Shown: positions 17,033 to 28,730 of the stretch, piece by piece | Position numbering within the stretch: the first letter of the stretch is position 1 | Layout of the letters: the number at the start of each line of letters is the position of its first letter | Source of the DNA: Agarophyton chilense | Taxonomy: Eukaryota > Rhodophyta > Florideophyceae > Gracilariales > Gracilariaceae | Assembly (NCBI GenBank): GCA_030374765.1 | Contig: JARGXX010000063.1 | Coordinates: 1 to 33,395, forward strand | DNA length: 33,395 nt | Direction of reading: 5' to 3' | Program-made: the position numbers and the translations under genes | The notes under the pieces: generated by a model | Told to the model about the DNA's origin: nothing | The model's input: only the letters and a program-made list of their open reading frames with translations | Databases searched by the model: none

Positions 17033-20000
17033 ATTGCCTGCGGGCACTTTTGGTCAACTGCGAATTACGGCTCATAATTTGCACCCCGAAAGTGCGAAAA
17101 AATAATGCAAATCAACAATCACGTAGCAAATTATGAGCCGTAATTTGCAGGTGAAAAATTCTGCCAGCAGGCAATTCTTGGACACTCTCAACTAAACACG
17201 CCAACATCCCAAAACAACCCTCCACAGCCTAAAGTCCTAGAACCGCACCCCAGAACAAGTTCTACGGCAGGGTTTTCCACCCCGCTCCTGGACATGCTTT
17301 AAACCCGTCTAAATGCGTAAAATGCCGCAAATCATGTTTGAAACCCGGCTCTCTTTACTTTTGTGCAACACTATGAACCCATAACAAATGCGTAAAATCT
17401 CGCATGAACCACCGTAGACTAATCTCAATAGTCAGTTCAAACGTTTAAACTTACTTTTGTTCTTCTGCTTTTCTTGGAGCGCGCACAACTATCTAAACCC
17501 ATTGTACCACGTAATCAAAACAATGATCAAAAACTCAACATTCAACCCAGCAGGTCAATTGCTACCTCAACTCCTCACCACTCGCTATGCAGCTGCTACA
17601 ACTTCTCGCCAACGCACCGAGAAACACTTTTTTACAACAAACTCTGTCGGTAGCTTTAGGACGCCCTAGTTCACCCTTCCTACCTGACAGTCTTTGAATG
17701 TTGTAGTGTTGGGATGGCCAACTCTTACAATAAACATTCAGCCTTAACCGGTTCAATAACCGTCGTTACCGCCGGCATAAAGCCGTTAGAGGGAGACACA
17801 GGCATGGGAATCGGCTCTATAGAGCAGCTACGGCCTTGGTACGGCGCCTGGTAGAAGGGAAACGAGTTTGCTCACATTGAGTGAAATTGCCTGCGGGCAC
17901 TTTTGGTCAACTGCGAATTACGGCTCATAATTTGCACCCCGAAAGTGCGAAATAATAATGCAAATCAACAATCGGGGTGCAAATTATGAGCCGTAATTCG
18001 CAGTTGAAATTTATTGCCTGCAGGCAATCCCAATCGCTCTTTTTGACTACGTCTGCCCACATCCAAAAACACCCCCCTGGGCCCCCAACACCCCGTTTTT
18101 CGCCTTCGCCCACACGCCTCTCCCTACATTTGCGCCACACTCCTAAACTCTCACCACACCCCTCGTCTCTCGCATACGCCTCTGTAGACCCATTTCAAGC
18201 CCCATTGCAAAACCGAAAGCCTAATGATGTTTCACTAAACCCCTTCACTCGCCCACAACGCTTCTTCTTCACTGCACCGTGTCACAACTCATGTACATTC
18301 AACTTTTCAATTTCAACCAAGTACTGTAAAACACCAAACTTTCTCACCACTCTCCTCTCTATACAGATGCTACTAATTCTCGGAAGTGCACTAAAACATG
18401 TTTTTCCACAAACATGTCTGTCGATACCCTTTACGCAAGCTCGTTCACCTTTCACATTCGACAGTATTCGCCTGTGGTAGTCTAAGGTTGGGCGCCGCTA
18501 GAAAAGACGTTCAGCCCCAACCGGTTCAATAACCTTCGTTACCGCCGGTATAAAGCCGTTAGAGGGAGACACAGGCATGGGAATCGGCTCTATAGAGCAG
18601 CTATTGCCTTGGTACGGCGCCTGGTAGAAGAGAAACGAGTTTGCTCACATTGAGTGAAATTGCCTGCGGGCACTTTTGGTCAACTGCGAATTACGGCTCA
18701 TAATTTGCACCCCGAAAGTGCGAAATAATAATGCAAATCAACAATCGGGGTGCAAATTATGAGCCGTAATTCGCAGTTGAAATTTATTGCCTGCAGGCAA
18801 TCCCAATCCGCCTTTTTGACTACGTCTGCCCACATCCAAAAACACCCCCTTGGGCCCCCCACACCCCCGTTTTTCGCCTTCGCCCACACGCCGCTCCCTA
18901 CATTTGCGCCACACTCCTAAACTCTCACCACACCCCTCGTCTCTCACATACGCCTCTGTAGACCCATATCAAGCGTCATTGCAAAACCGAAAACCTAATG
19001 ATGTTTCACTAAACACCTTCACTCGCCCACAACGCTTCTTCTTCACTGCACCGTGTCACAACTCATGTACATTCAACTTTTCAATTTCAACCAAGTACTG
19101 TACAACACCAAACTTTCTCACCACTCTCCTCTCTATACAGATGCTACTAATTCTCGGAAGTGCACCAAAACATGTTTTTCCACAAACATGTCTGTCGACA
19201 CCCTTTACGCAAGCTCGTTCACCTTTCACATTCGACAGTATTCGCCTGTGGTAGTCTAAGGTTGGGCGCCGCTAGAAAAGACGTTCAGCCCCAACCGGTT
19301 CAATAAACGTCGTTACCGCCGGTATAAAGCCGTCAGAGGGAGACACAGGCATGGGAATCGGCTCTATAGAGCAGCTATGGCCATGGTACGGCGCCTGGTA
19401 GGAGGGAAACGAGTTTGCTCACATTGAGTGAAATTGCCTGCGGGCACTTTTGGTCAACTGCGAATTACGGCTCATAATTTGCACCCCGAAAGTGCGAAAT
19501 AATAATGCAAATCAACAATCGGGGTGCAAATTATGAGCCGTAATTCGCAGTTGAAATTTATTGCCTGCAGGCAATCCCAATCCCCCTTTTTGACTACGTC
19601 TGCCCACATCCAAAAACACCCCCCTCGGCCGCCCACACCCCGTTTTTCGCCTTCGCCCACACGCCTCTCCCTACATTTGCGCCACATTCCTAAACTCTCA
19701 CCACACCCCTCATATCTCGCATACGCTTGTTTAGACCCATTACAACCGTCATTGCAAAACCGAAAGCCTAATGATGTTTCACAAAACCCCTTCACTCGCG
19801 CACAGCGCTTCTTCTCCACTGTACCGTGTCACCACTAATATACATTCAACTTTTCAATTTCAACCAAGTACTGTAAAACACCAAACTTTCTCACCACTCT
19901 CCTCTCTATACAGATGCTACTAATTCTCGGAAGTGCACCAAAACATGTTTTTCCACAAACATGTCTGTCGACACCCTTTACGCAAGCTCGTTCACCTTTC

Positions 20001-21222
20001 ACATTCGACAGTATTCGCCTGTGGTAGTCTAAGGTTGGGCGCCGCTAGAAAAGACGTTCAGCCCCAACCGGTTCAATAAACGTCGTTACCGCCGGTATAA
20101 AGCCGTCAGAGGGAGACACAGGCATGGGAATCGGCTCTATAGAGCAGCTATGGCCATGGTACGGCGCCTGGTAGGAGGGAAACGAGTTTGCTCACATTGA
20201 GTGAAATTGCCTGCGGGCACTTTTGGTCAACTGCGAATTACGGCTCATAATTTGCACCCCGAAAGTGCGAAATAATAATGCAAATCAACAATCGGGGTGC
20301 AAATTATGAGCCGTAATTCGCAGTTGAAATTTATTGCCTGCAGGCAATCCCAATCCCCCTTTTTGACTACGTCTGCCCACATCCAAAAACACCCCCCTCG
20401 GCCCCCCACACCCCGTTTTTCGCCTTCGCCCACACGCCTCTCCCTACATTTGCGCCACATTCCTAAACTCTCACCACACCCCTCATATCTCGCATACGCT
20501 TGTTTAGACCCATTACAACCGTCATTGCAAAACCGAAAGCCTAATGATGTTTCACAAAACCCCTTCACTCGCGCACAGCGCTTCTTCTCCACTGTACCGT
20601 GTCACCACTAATATACATTCAACTTTTCAATTTCAACCAAGTACTGTAAAACACCAAACTTTCTCACCACTCTCCTCTCTATACAGATGCTACTAATTCT
20701 CGGAAGTGCACCAAAACATGTTTTTCCACAAACATGTCTGTCGACACCCTTTACGCAAGCTCGTTCACCTTTCACATTCGACAGTATTCGCCTGTGGTAG
20801 TCTAAGGTTGGGCGCCGCTAGAAAAGACGTTCAGCCCCAACCGGTTCAATAACCGTCGTTTCCGCCGGTATAAAGCCGTGAGAGGGAGACACAGGCATGG
20901 GAATCGGCTCTATACAGCGTCTATGGCCTTGGTACGGCGCCTGGTAGAAGGGAAACGAGTTTGCTCACATTGAGTGAAATTGCCTGCGGGCACTTTTGGT
21001 CAACTGCGAATTACGGCTCATAATTTGCACCCCGAAAGTGCGAAATAATAATGCAAATCAACAATCGGGGTGCAAATTATGAGCCGTAATTCGCAGTTGA
21101 AATTTATTGCCTGCAGGCAATCCCAATCGCTCTTTTTGACTACGTCTGCCCACATCCTAAAACACCCCCCTGGGCCCCCCACACGCCATATTACGTCTTC
21201 AACCAAGTATTCTAAAACACAT
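17033..21222 (+). repeat. Subtelomeric ~773-bp satellite, distal array (six units)
   Basis: Units start at 17033 (diverged, 853 bp), 17886, 18659, 19433, 20206 and 20979. The four central units are 773-774 bp. Each opens with a 143-bp hairpin element, followed by a pyrimidine/CA-rich spacer and a more conserved 3' part containing AGAGGGAGACACAGGCATGG and GAGTTTGCTCACATTGAGTG. Unit 20979 breaks off near 21180, after which only a short piece resembling the middle of the unit (CAACCAAGTATTCTAAAACA) remains up to about 21222. The left-edge unit is the most diverged, as is common at array edges. Open frames in the units are not conserved and I regard the satellite as non-coding. Confidence 0.92.
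17886..18028 (+). repeat. 143-bp hairpin element at satellite unit start (type copy)
   Basis: A perfect 35-bp inverted pair, 17908-17942 and 17972-18006, encloses a 29-nt loop. The outer ends also match as inverted repeats: ATTGCCTGCGGGCA on the left, and ATTGCCTGCAGGCAAT on the right, which is itself a 16-bp palindrome. Copies start at 17033 (diverged arms), 18659, 19433, 20206, 20979, 26189, 26962, 27735, 28508, 29420, 30333, 31106, 31885 and 32666. It resembles a foldback or MITE-like element that became part of the satellite. If transcribed, it would form a long stable hairpin RNA. Confidence 0.9.
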
Positions 21223-21288
21223 AGCCTCCACAGCACATGGTAAACATCACGCGCTAGGGTGCCACCGCGCATTCAAGTGGCCATTGCT

Positions 21289-21558
21289 TTACATATGCAC
21301 GCACGTGCTTCCATTACTTTTACGCGGAGCTGCAGTACGTCGACTTACCTCAATACGCGTGTACGCTGTGATGACTTTACCGTTTAATACAATCATCACG
21401 GAAAAGTACGGGTAACTTTCGATATAAGATACCTTTTTGAAAACCACATTTACGCCTGCAATCGTCAAATGGCCCCATTTCGTAACACTTCTATATTCCT
21501 CACAACACAAAACCGCCTCCTTGACTGGTCCCCCCCCGTTGCAATCGCGTGTACTCAT
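21289..21558 (-). CDS. Small hypothetical protein (89 aa), uncertain
   Basis: An ATG-started minus-strand frame whose residues about 30-75 alternate hydrophobic and polar like beta strands (GHLTIAGVNVVFKK, YFSVMIVLNGKVITAYTR). It looks more protein-like than the surrounding random frames. A TATAAAA word lies only about 8 bp upstream of the ATG, too close to be a normal core promoter for it. No family is recognised. It may be a remnant of a larger gene. Confidence 0.25.
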   Translation of the reverse strand: MSTRDCNGGGPVKEAVLCCEEYRSVTKWGHLTIAGVNVVFKKVSYIESYPYFSVMIVLNGKVITAYTRIEVSRRTAAPRKSNGSTCVHM

Positions 21559-21805
21559 CGTACGGTTTTATACTGCATACAGTGGCGCCGTTGCAAGCGC
21601 CACATCTACTTGGAATACCGTATTCAGAAAATGTTCTACGTATGACTAAAACAACCACTGATGTAGTACTATGTGTGTTACTACCTCTTACTTATGCTGA
21701 TTACCAATAGTATTAGTAGCACATATACTTGTACTACCAGAATTACTAGTACAAGTAGAGGAAGAAGCACGATGAAAGGTTAGGTTTTAGGATAGAAACG
21801 AGTAC

Positions 21806-21811
21806 TTTATT
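21806..21811 (-). promoter_or_regulatory. Polyadenylation signal AATAAA
   Basis: A canonical AATAAA on the minus strand 48 nt after the stop codon of the large minus-strand gene. The position is typical for eukaryotic 3' end formation and supports that gene being expressed. Confidence 0.6.
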
Positions 21812-21858
21812 CCAAGGTATCTAGATATGCTACTGTTACAACAGACCGCATCGGTGCA

Positions 21859-24800
21859 TCATGCGTTATTGGCTTCAGATTCATCACTGACGACCCAGTC
21901 AGACTCATGAATGCCATCGCTATCAGCCCCTGCATAGCCGTTGTTGTCCCCTCCCACCAATTGCAAAATCTCCGCGTCTAAATCCGATTCGTCGTTGGCC
22001 ACCTCCATCGCTTCTATCTCGTCTGCTTCTATCGGCGACTGCTCATCGTCCTCTCCGGAGTTATTCTTGGTCCCTTGTTCCCCCAGTCCTTCATATTCCT
22101 CTTCGGCTTGTAGGTCCACGTCATCATTGGACACAAACCGCGGAGTGAATCCCTGTTGCCGGTGAACTGCATCAGGGAGCTGATATCCGTCAGGCACCAT
22201 GTACATGTGGTAGCGGACCAGCTCACGCTCCATGTACCCGTCTTCGTAAGAAGCTCCAGCGTGGAACACGTCTCCCCTGCCAATGAAAACAGAGAACGGC
22301 GGCACTCGCAACTTTTTCACCTCCATGCTCTTCGAAAGCTGCTTCAGGCGCTGCAAGCTTCCGAATACCGTGCGGTGCGAATCTTCGCACACCCATATGG
22401 GGAACGAAAACTGCCCAGAAACCATCATAAAGTACCCCGGGTTCCCTCCGGCCTCCCTTTCTTCGTGCGTCAGCCCTCGAAAGTCGGTGTGAAGAGCTTG
22501 CCGCCGGCATTCCAAGCTCGTGCACAAAACTCTGCCTCCCGTCACCGGCCCATGCATCTTGATGCTGTTGCTGAGGTTGTTGTTCAATCGCAACGCACAC
22601 AAGATCTGGCCCAGCCGCGCATCCAACAATGCCCGACGCCGAACAAGCCACTCCAATTGCGGGTCGCGTTCTACTGCATCCACCATCCCGGCTCGGGTCG
22701 TCATAAACCTTCCAACTCCTACATTCCGATCCTTCCCATCCACCGCCGATCCGGCGTTGATAATCGGGTTCCATCTTATGCGGTTCGATTCAATCCGCAA
22801 GTCGGGCTGCTGCTTGAAGTTGTCTTCAAACCATTGCAGCATTTTCCCAGACACATCCCCACCATTCAAACATTTCGGCGCACCCTCATCGGTTGCAAAC
22901 GATTCCAAAATGCAGAACCCTTGGTGTTGCAGCTCCCTGCGCTTTTCACCGAAGAACTCCAACGCCAACTCATCCCGCTCCATCGCTGCCATCCACAGGC
23001 GCTCCTCTTCACTTTTCGGATTGCCGCTCGTCGGTAGCACTTGTCCAAACACCGGAACCTTGGTAGATTCCAGCGCCGCATGCTTCTCCTTCGCGGCGTG
23101 CCAAAACACCAGATGGTGGACCAGCTTCAGCTCTTCCGCCGTCAGGCATTCAGCTCGGTGCTTGGACGCCATATGGATGGTGTCCAGCCAAGGATGCACG
23201 TGTTCAATCACGTTAACATCCTTTGGCAACATGCTCGGCGGCACATTTGCCCAATTACACCATGCCGGCGATGAAGCCCCTTTGTAAGTTTCTGGCAGCC
23301 TCATCCATTGCGGCGGTCCATCGGGAGGGTTAGAGTCGTCAAATGGGCGCTCAATGTCAGCATCTCTCATCGACCCCTCCCCACCCTGCTGCACACCTTC
23401 ACCCACTGCATCGTCTGTCACGAATGCCTCATTACCCTCGCCGTCTGAGAAGTTCTCGGCGCGGATTCCCAGGTTCCCCAACAGTTCAAACAGAGTATCT
23501 CTCCGCAACTGCTTCATCCGCTGCAACAACTCCCTTTCCTGTGCCAGTTGGGTTCTCTTCGACCGGCGACTGGGTGGAGACAGTCTCGTGTCAGGAGCTT
23601 TTCGCTTCACACCCCTTGCACGCCCAACCGGCACCTCTTCCACCCTTGGAACAGTTCTTTTTCCTTTCCCCTTACGCGTGCTCACCCTTGGACGCGACTC
23701 GTTGTAGTTCATGTCGTCGTCCAAGTCCAACACAGCCACCTCCGGCGACGGCGCCACAGTCTTCACCTTCGCCCGTCCCGGAGCGCTCCGACTTTGATGC
23801 TGCCCCGAGGGCTCGCTGGAGACCCTGTCCCTACTCCTCTCCTCACTCCCTACTTCAAACAACCCCTCCATCCTGTCCGTCACTTCCTTCATTTTGCGCT
23901 CCAGCTTCCTTTCCCACTGCCGGTCGCTCCCGGAGTTCTCCATCTTCGACACAATCATAACGAGGAAGTTCCGCACGGTGGACGTTTCCACTCCGCCAAT
24001 GCTCATTTGGGTGTCGAGCACGGCGGCAACCGTCACGTCCTTCTTCTCTGCCACTTGTCGGCAAAAGAAGTACACCTGCAGCGCAAACTTGAAAAAGTAA
24101 TACCGCATATCCTCGAAACGGCCCCTTCTCCCCCCTTCGAAACCCCCGCGGGTACCCAGTAAAGCCTTCACACACTCCACGCAAAACAAAAAACCGCCTT
24201 CATCGAGTGTGTACAACCGGTCGTCCGACAAATGCGACAGACCCAACTTCGGCGCCTCTTTGCACACCTTCTCAAAGTTGCTCAGCAACTCCGGGCTCCT
24301 TACAAGAGCAAGGGCAATGTCGGCGTAGCGCCGAAGTTGCGTCGTTTCCAATGTGCCGAGTAGCATAAACTCTTGCATCGCTACTGCCACCGCATATGAC
24401 GTCAGTGACTTGACCTTCACTTTGTCATCCAACACTGACGCCATTATGAACGACACGGTGGTGTGCACGCGGTCTGCAAACGACATCGCCAACACGTTGC
24501 TTGCCATGATGTTCAGCTTACAACCGATGCTCAACCGCTCCTTCCTTGTGAGGTCCTTCCCGTCCGGTCGCAACCACAGAACGACGTCCAGCACTTGGGT
24601 CATGCTTTTCCACCTCTGGGACGTGTTCCTCAGGTCTTGGTACACCACCAAACGATGAAGCCCATCCACCAACAGACACTCACAGGTAATTGAATTGCCT
24701 TGAAGAACCTCATCCACTGATCTGCCGCCGAGCACGATTGCAACGCTCACCCGCCCAACCGCTCCCAAAACACCTTGCTGCTCCATCATAACCTTCAAAT

Positions 24801-25752
24801 TCTCCCTGTGCTGCCCATTCAATGCCCGCACTTGATGCTCCCCGTAGCGAATTCTGCCGATATCCACCGTAGCATTCACCTGCCTATAGTGGTTCAGCTC
24901 AATCTTGCTATCGGTGGGGATCGCAACAGCCTGTTTCGGAGGCTCCACCGCTTGTGACAATGACCGGGTGTTCGACGGGCCCGACCTCATACCCGTGAAA
25001 ATGACGTCCTCATCCACCTCCACTGCCTTGGCGGCCGAAGTACCCACTTCAATCGTTCCGCCCGGTGGCGTACGAGGGCGTGGCGTTACTGCGCGTGAAA
25101 CGGATGTGCCCCTGCGCGGCGTTGGTTGAGACCTCAGACGAGGTCGCCCAGTGCGTCGAATTGTACCAGGAGAAACGGTGGCAACAGTTGCCCCAGCACC
25201 AGTTGCAGTCGAACCAGATGCATTCGAGCGCTGCGATGCGCGCCCTTGGCGGCTCTGGGACCTCGTCTTACGACTTCCCGTTCGGGGCGTCGTAGGTGGA
25301 CGCCGTTGTACGTCGGGAGTACCCTTCGACGGGGGTGGGGACTTTCTCCTCCTCTTTCCGACCGCATCAGCGGATTCATCTGAATCCACCTCAACCACCT
25401 CCCCTGTTGTTTCCATCGCCTCCATCATACCGAGGTCCCACGAATAAAAAGAATTCGGTAACACCCCACCCAGTGTTGCAGGCGGTTCTTCCACACCACC
25501 AAATCGGTACGGGTACCTAATGTCGTCAAACCCCGGCAGGATCTTAACACTGCGAACTTTCACCAAATCCTCACCTTCCGCCTCAAAGCTCTTTAGGCTA
25601 GATCCATGCATATCCCTGGACAATTCCCCCTCCTTCCTACCAGGCATCAACACAGCCGTTCCGACGCGCCGGCGGTTTCCCCCTTCGCCTTTCGCCAAAA
25701 GAAACACGACGTCGGCTGCTTTCATGTTTTGATGTTTTCCACGCGATGGCAT
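21859..25752 (-). CDS. AT-hook/ParB-like/2OG-Fe(II) dioxygenase-like fusion protein
   Basis: An uninterrupted 1,297-codon frame. Residues 1-110 are a globular N-terminus of unknown type. Residues 125-250 are Ser/Pro/Arg-rich and disordered, with a KRRRK cluster (133-137) and an AT-hook-like TGRPRLRS (201-208). Residues about 285-400 resemble a ParB/Srx-type domain, with its VDGLHRL signature at 362-368. A helical region (400-600) follows, then a second basic linker (640-740). Residues about 920-1190 look like a double-stranded beta-helix oxygenase: HTD (H1088, D1090), SHR (1125-1127), distal H1164 in GDVFHAGA, and R1180 with H1182. The tail is acidic (1206-1297). The ATG at 25752 is the first in a frame that stays open to at least 25803. 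Nuclear, DNA-associated oxidation is a possible role. Substrate unknown; domain calls by motif only. Confidence 0.7.
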   Translation of the reverse strand: MPSRGKHQNMKAADVVFLLAKGEGGNRRRVGTAVLMPGRKEGELSRDMHGSSLKSFEAEGEDLVKVRSVKILPGFDDIRYPYRFGGVEEPPATLGGVLPNSFYSWDLGMMEAMETTGEVVEVDSDESADAVGKRRRKSPPPSKGTPDVQRRPPTTPRTGSRKTRSQSRQGRASQRSNASGSTATGAGATVATVSPGTIRRTGRPRLRSQPTPRRGTSVSRAVTPRPRTPPGGTIEVGTSAAKAVEVDEDVIFTGMRSGPSNTRSLSQAVEPPKQAVAIPTDSKIELNHYRQVNATVDIGRIRYGEHQVRALNGQHRENLKVMMEQQGVLGAVGRVSVAIVLGGRSVDEVLQGNSITCECLLVDGLHRLVVYQDLRNTSQRWKSMTQVLDVVLWLRPDGKDLTRKERLSIGCKLNIMASNVLAMSFADRVHTTVSFIMASVLDDKVKVKSLTSYAVAVAMQEFMLLGTLETTQLRRYADIALALVRSPELLSNFEKVCKEAPKLGLSHLSDDRLYTLDEGGFLFCVECVKALLGTRGGFEGGRRGRFEDMRYYFFKFALQVYFFCRQVAEKKDVTVAAVLDTQMSIGGVETSTVRNFLVMIVSKMENSGSDRQWERKLERKMKEVTDRMEGLFEVGSEERSRDRVSSEPSGQHQSRSAPGRAKVKTVAPSPEVAVLDLDDDMNYNESRPRVSTRKGKGKRTVPRVEEVPVGRARGVKRKAPDTRLSPPSRRSKRTQLAQERELLQRMKQLRRDTLFELLGNLGIRAENFSDGEGNEAFVTDDAVGEGVQQGGEGSMRDADIERPFDDSNPPDGPPQWMRLPETYKGASSPAWCNWANVPPSMLPKDVNVIEHVHPWLDTIHMASKHRAECLTAEELKLVHHLVFWHAAKEKHAALESTKVPVFGQVLPTSGNPKSEEERLWMAAMERDELALEFFGEKRRELQHQGFCILESFATDEGAPKCLNGGDVSGKMLQWFEDNFKQQPDLRIESNRIRWNPIINAGSAVDGKDRNVGVGRFMTTRAGMVDAVERDPQLEWLVRRRALLDARLGQILCALRLNNNLSNSIKMHGPVTGGRVLCTSLECRRQALHTDFRGLTHEEREAGGNPGYFMMVSGQFSFPIWVCEDSHRTVFGSLQRLKQLSKSMEVKKLRVPPFSVFIGRGDVFHAGASYEDGYMERELVRYHMYMVPDGYQLPDAVHRQQGFTPRFVSNDDVDLQAEEEYEGLGEQGTKNNSGEDDEQSPIEADEIEAMEVANDESDLDAEILQLVGGDNNGYAGADSDGIHESDWVVSDESEANNA

Positions 25753-26188
25753 TGCAATACACACAATATGAACCGGGGAGATGCGCGCAGAAGAGCGTGA
25801 CAAAAAAAACTATGACACGGGCGAATGAAGGCGGAACACAAAGCCAAATACGGCAGATCCGAAACTCAGGCCCGCGGGGAGATGATTCAAGTAAAAGTGC
25901 AGACTTGATGCGAACTTTGATGGCGCCCGCTTGATCCGTTTACAAAACAAGACAGAGGCTGCAGTTCGGGAAAGGGAAGGAATGTGACGGCGGGGAAAAC
26001 GGGTGTAAACGGGTGTACTTCGACTCCGTCCTTTCCGCGAAAAACTAAAAAGGGCTCCTAGTGGTTGTGTAGTGGCAACCTGAACCCCAACGACGCGTGA
26101 CACGCGTCACAGCAATCGCGATCCGTTCCAAAAAAACCGCTGCACAGACACCAAATTTTATAAGTTTTAGGGGGGTTGTGTGTGGCAA
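25753..26188. other. Promoter-side flank of ParB/dioxygenase gene
   Basis: About 430 bp between the gene start and the proximal satellite array. I see no clear TATA box or other gene. Near its right end is TTTTAGGGGGG (26165-26175), a telomere-like word in the opposite orientation to the main tract, just before the first hairpin element. Confidence 0.4.
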
Positions 26189-28730
26189 ATTGCCTGCGGG
26201 CACTTTTGGTCAACTGCGAATTACGGCTCATAATTTGCACCCCGAAAGTGCGAAATAATAATGCAAATCAACAATCGGGGTGCAAATTATGAGCCGTAAT
26301 TCGCAGTTGAAATTTATTGCCTGCAGGCAATCCCAATCGCTCTTTTTGACTACGTCTGCCCACATCCAAAAACACCCCCCTGGGCCCCCAACACCCCGTT
26401 TTTTGCCTTCGCCCACACGCCCCTCCCTACATTTGCGCCACACTCGTAAACTCTCACCACACCCCTCATATCTCGCATACGCCTGCTTAGACCCATATCA
26501 AGCGTCATTGCAAAACCGAAAACCTAATGTTGTTTCACTGCGTCTCTTCACTCGCCCACAACGCTTCTTCTTCACTGCACCGTGTCACAACTCATGTACA
26601 TTCAACTTTTTAATATCAACCAAGTACTCTAAACAACCAAACTTCCTCACCACTCTCCTCTCTATACAGATGCTACTAATTCTCGGAAGTGCACCAAAAC
26701 ATGTCTTTCCACAAACATGTCTGTCGGCACCCTTTACGCGAGCTCGTTCACCATTCAAATTCCACAGTATTCGCCTGTGGTAGTGTAAGGTTGGGCGACG
26801 CTAGAAAAGGCGTTCAGCCCCAACAGGTTCAATAACCTTCGTTTCCGCCGGTATAAAGCCGTGAGAGGGAGACACAGGCATGGGAATCGGCTCTATACAG
26901 CGTCTATGGCCTTGGTACGGCGCCTGGTAGAAGAGAAACGAGTTTGCTCACATTGAGTGAAATTGCCTGCGGGCACTTTTGGTCAACTGCGAATTACGGC
27001 TCATAATTTGCACCCCGAAAGTGCGAAATAATAATGCAAATCAACAATCGGGGTGCAAATTATGAGCCGTAATTCGCAGTTGAAATTTATTGCCTGCAGG
27101 CAATCCCAATCCCCCTTTTTGACTACGTCTGCCCACATCCAAAAACATCCCCCTGGGCCCCCCGCACCCTGTTTTTCGCCTTCGCCCACACGCCTCTCCC
27201 TACATTTGTGCCACATTCCTAAACTCTCACCACACCCCTCGTCTCTCGCATACGCCTCTGTAGACCCATTTCCAGCCCCATTGCAAAACCGAAAGCCTAA
27301 TGATGTTTCACAAAACCCCTTCACTCGCCCACAACGCTTCTTCTCCACTGCACCGTGTCACAACTCATGTACATTCAACTTTTCAATTTCAACCAAGTAC
27401 TCCAAAAAACCAAACTTCCTCACCACTCTCCTCTCTATACAGATGCTACTAATTCTCGGAAGTGCACCAAAACATGTCTTTCCACAAACATGTCTGTCGG
27501 CACCCTTTACGCGAGCTCGTTCACCATTCAAATTCCACAGTATTCGCCTGTGGTAGTGTAAGGTTGGGCGACGCTAGAAAAGGCGTTCAGCCCCAACAGG
27601 TTCAATAACCTTCGTTTCCGCCGGTATAAAGCCGTGAGAGGGAGACACAGGCATGGGAATCGGCTCTATACAGCGTCTATGGCCTTGGTACGGCGCCTGG
27701 TAGAAGAGAAACGAGTTTGCTCACATTGAGTGAAATTGCCTGCGGGCACTTTTGGTCAACTGCGAATTACGGCTCATAATTTGCACCCCGAAAGTGCGAA
27801 ATAATAATGCAAATCAACAATCGGGGTGCAAATTATGAGCCGTAATTCGCAGTTGAAATTTATTGCCTGCAGGCAATCCCAATCCCCCTTTTTGACTACG
27901 TCTGCCCACATCCAAAAACATCCCCCTGGGCCCCCCACACCCTGTTTTTCGCCTTCGCCCACACGCCTCTCCCTACATTTGTGCCACATTCCTAAACTCT
28001 CACCACACCCCTCGTCTCTCGCATACGCCTCTGTAGACCCATTTCCAGCCCCATTGCAAAACCGAAAGCCTAATGATGTTTCACAAAACCCCTTCACTCG
28101 CCCACAACGCTTCTTCTCCACTGCACCGTGTCACAACTCATGTACATTCAACTTTTCAATTTCAACCAAGTACTCTAAAAAACCAAACTTTCTCACCACT
28201 CTCCTTTCTATACAGATGCTACTAATTCTCGGAAGTGCACCAAAACATGTCTTTCCACAAACATGTCTGTCGGCACCCTTTACGCAAGCTCGTTCACCTT
28301 TCAAATTCCACAGTATTCGCCTGTGGTAGTGTAAGGTTGGGCGACGCTAGAAAAGGCGTTCAGCCCCAACAGGTTCAATAACCTTCGTTTCCGCCGGTAT
28401 AAAGCCGTGAGAGGGAGACACAGGCATGGGAATCGGCTCTATACAGCGTCTATGGCCTTGGTACGGCGCCTGGTAGAAGAGAAACGAGTTTGCTCACATT
28501 GAGTGAAATTGCCTGCGGGCACTTTTGGTCAACTGCGAATTACGGCTCATAATTTGCACCCCGAAAGTGCGAAATAATAATGCAAATCAACAATCGGGGT
28601 GCAAATTATGAGCCGTAATTCGCAGTTGAAATTTATTGCCTGCAGGCAATCCCAATCGCTCTTTTTGACTACGTCTGCCCACATCCAAAAACACCCCCTG
28701 GGCCCCCAACACCCCGTTTTTCGCCTTCGC

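Larger units (their letters stand above)
21223..21858. other. Region between satellite and ParB/dioxygenase gene
   Basis: Contains one small minus-strand open frame (21558-21289) listed separately. The rest holds short AT-rich runs of ACTAGTA-type words (21660-21760) and the 3' flank with polyadenylation signal of the large minus-strand gene. Confidence 0.4.

Noticed and set aside
17977..18480. Recurring 167-codon open frame in satellite units (also 26280, 27053, 27826, 30424)
   Set aside because: It starts within the hairpin (the first codon is GTG), is broken or shortened in several units, and has a low-complexity Ser/Pro/His/Leu composition. The satellite's CA-rich strand has few stops, so this is a by-product.
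22156..23037. 293-codon and other long plus-strand frames opposite the ParB/dioxygenase gene
   Set aside because: They are antisense shadows of a GC-biased coding region, with no domains and arbitrary Arg/Pro/His-rich composition.
21859..25803. Longer start of the large minus-strand gene at 25803
   Set aside because: The codon there is TTG. The first ATG is at 25752, and the 17 intervening residues show no conserved feature.
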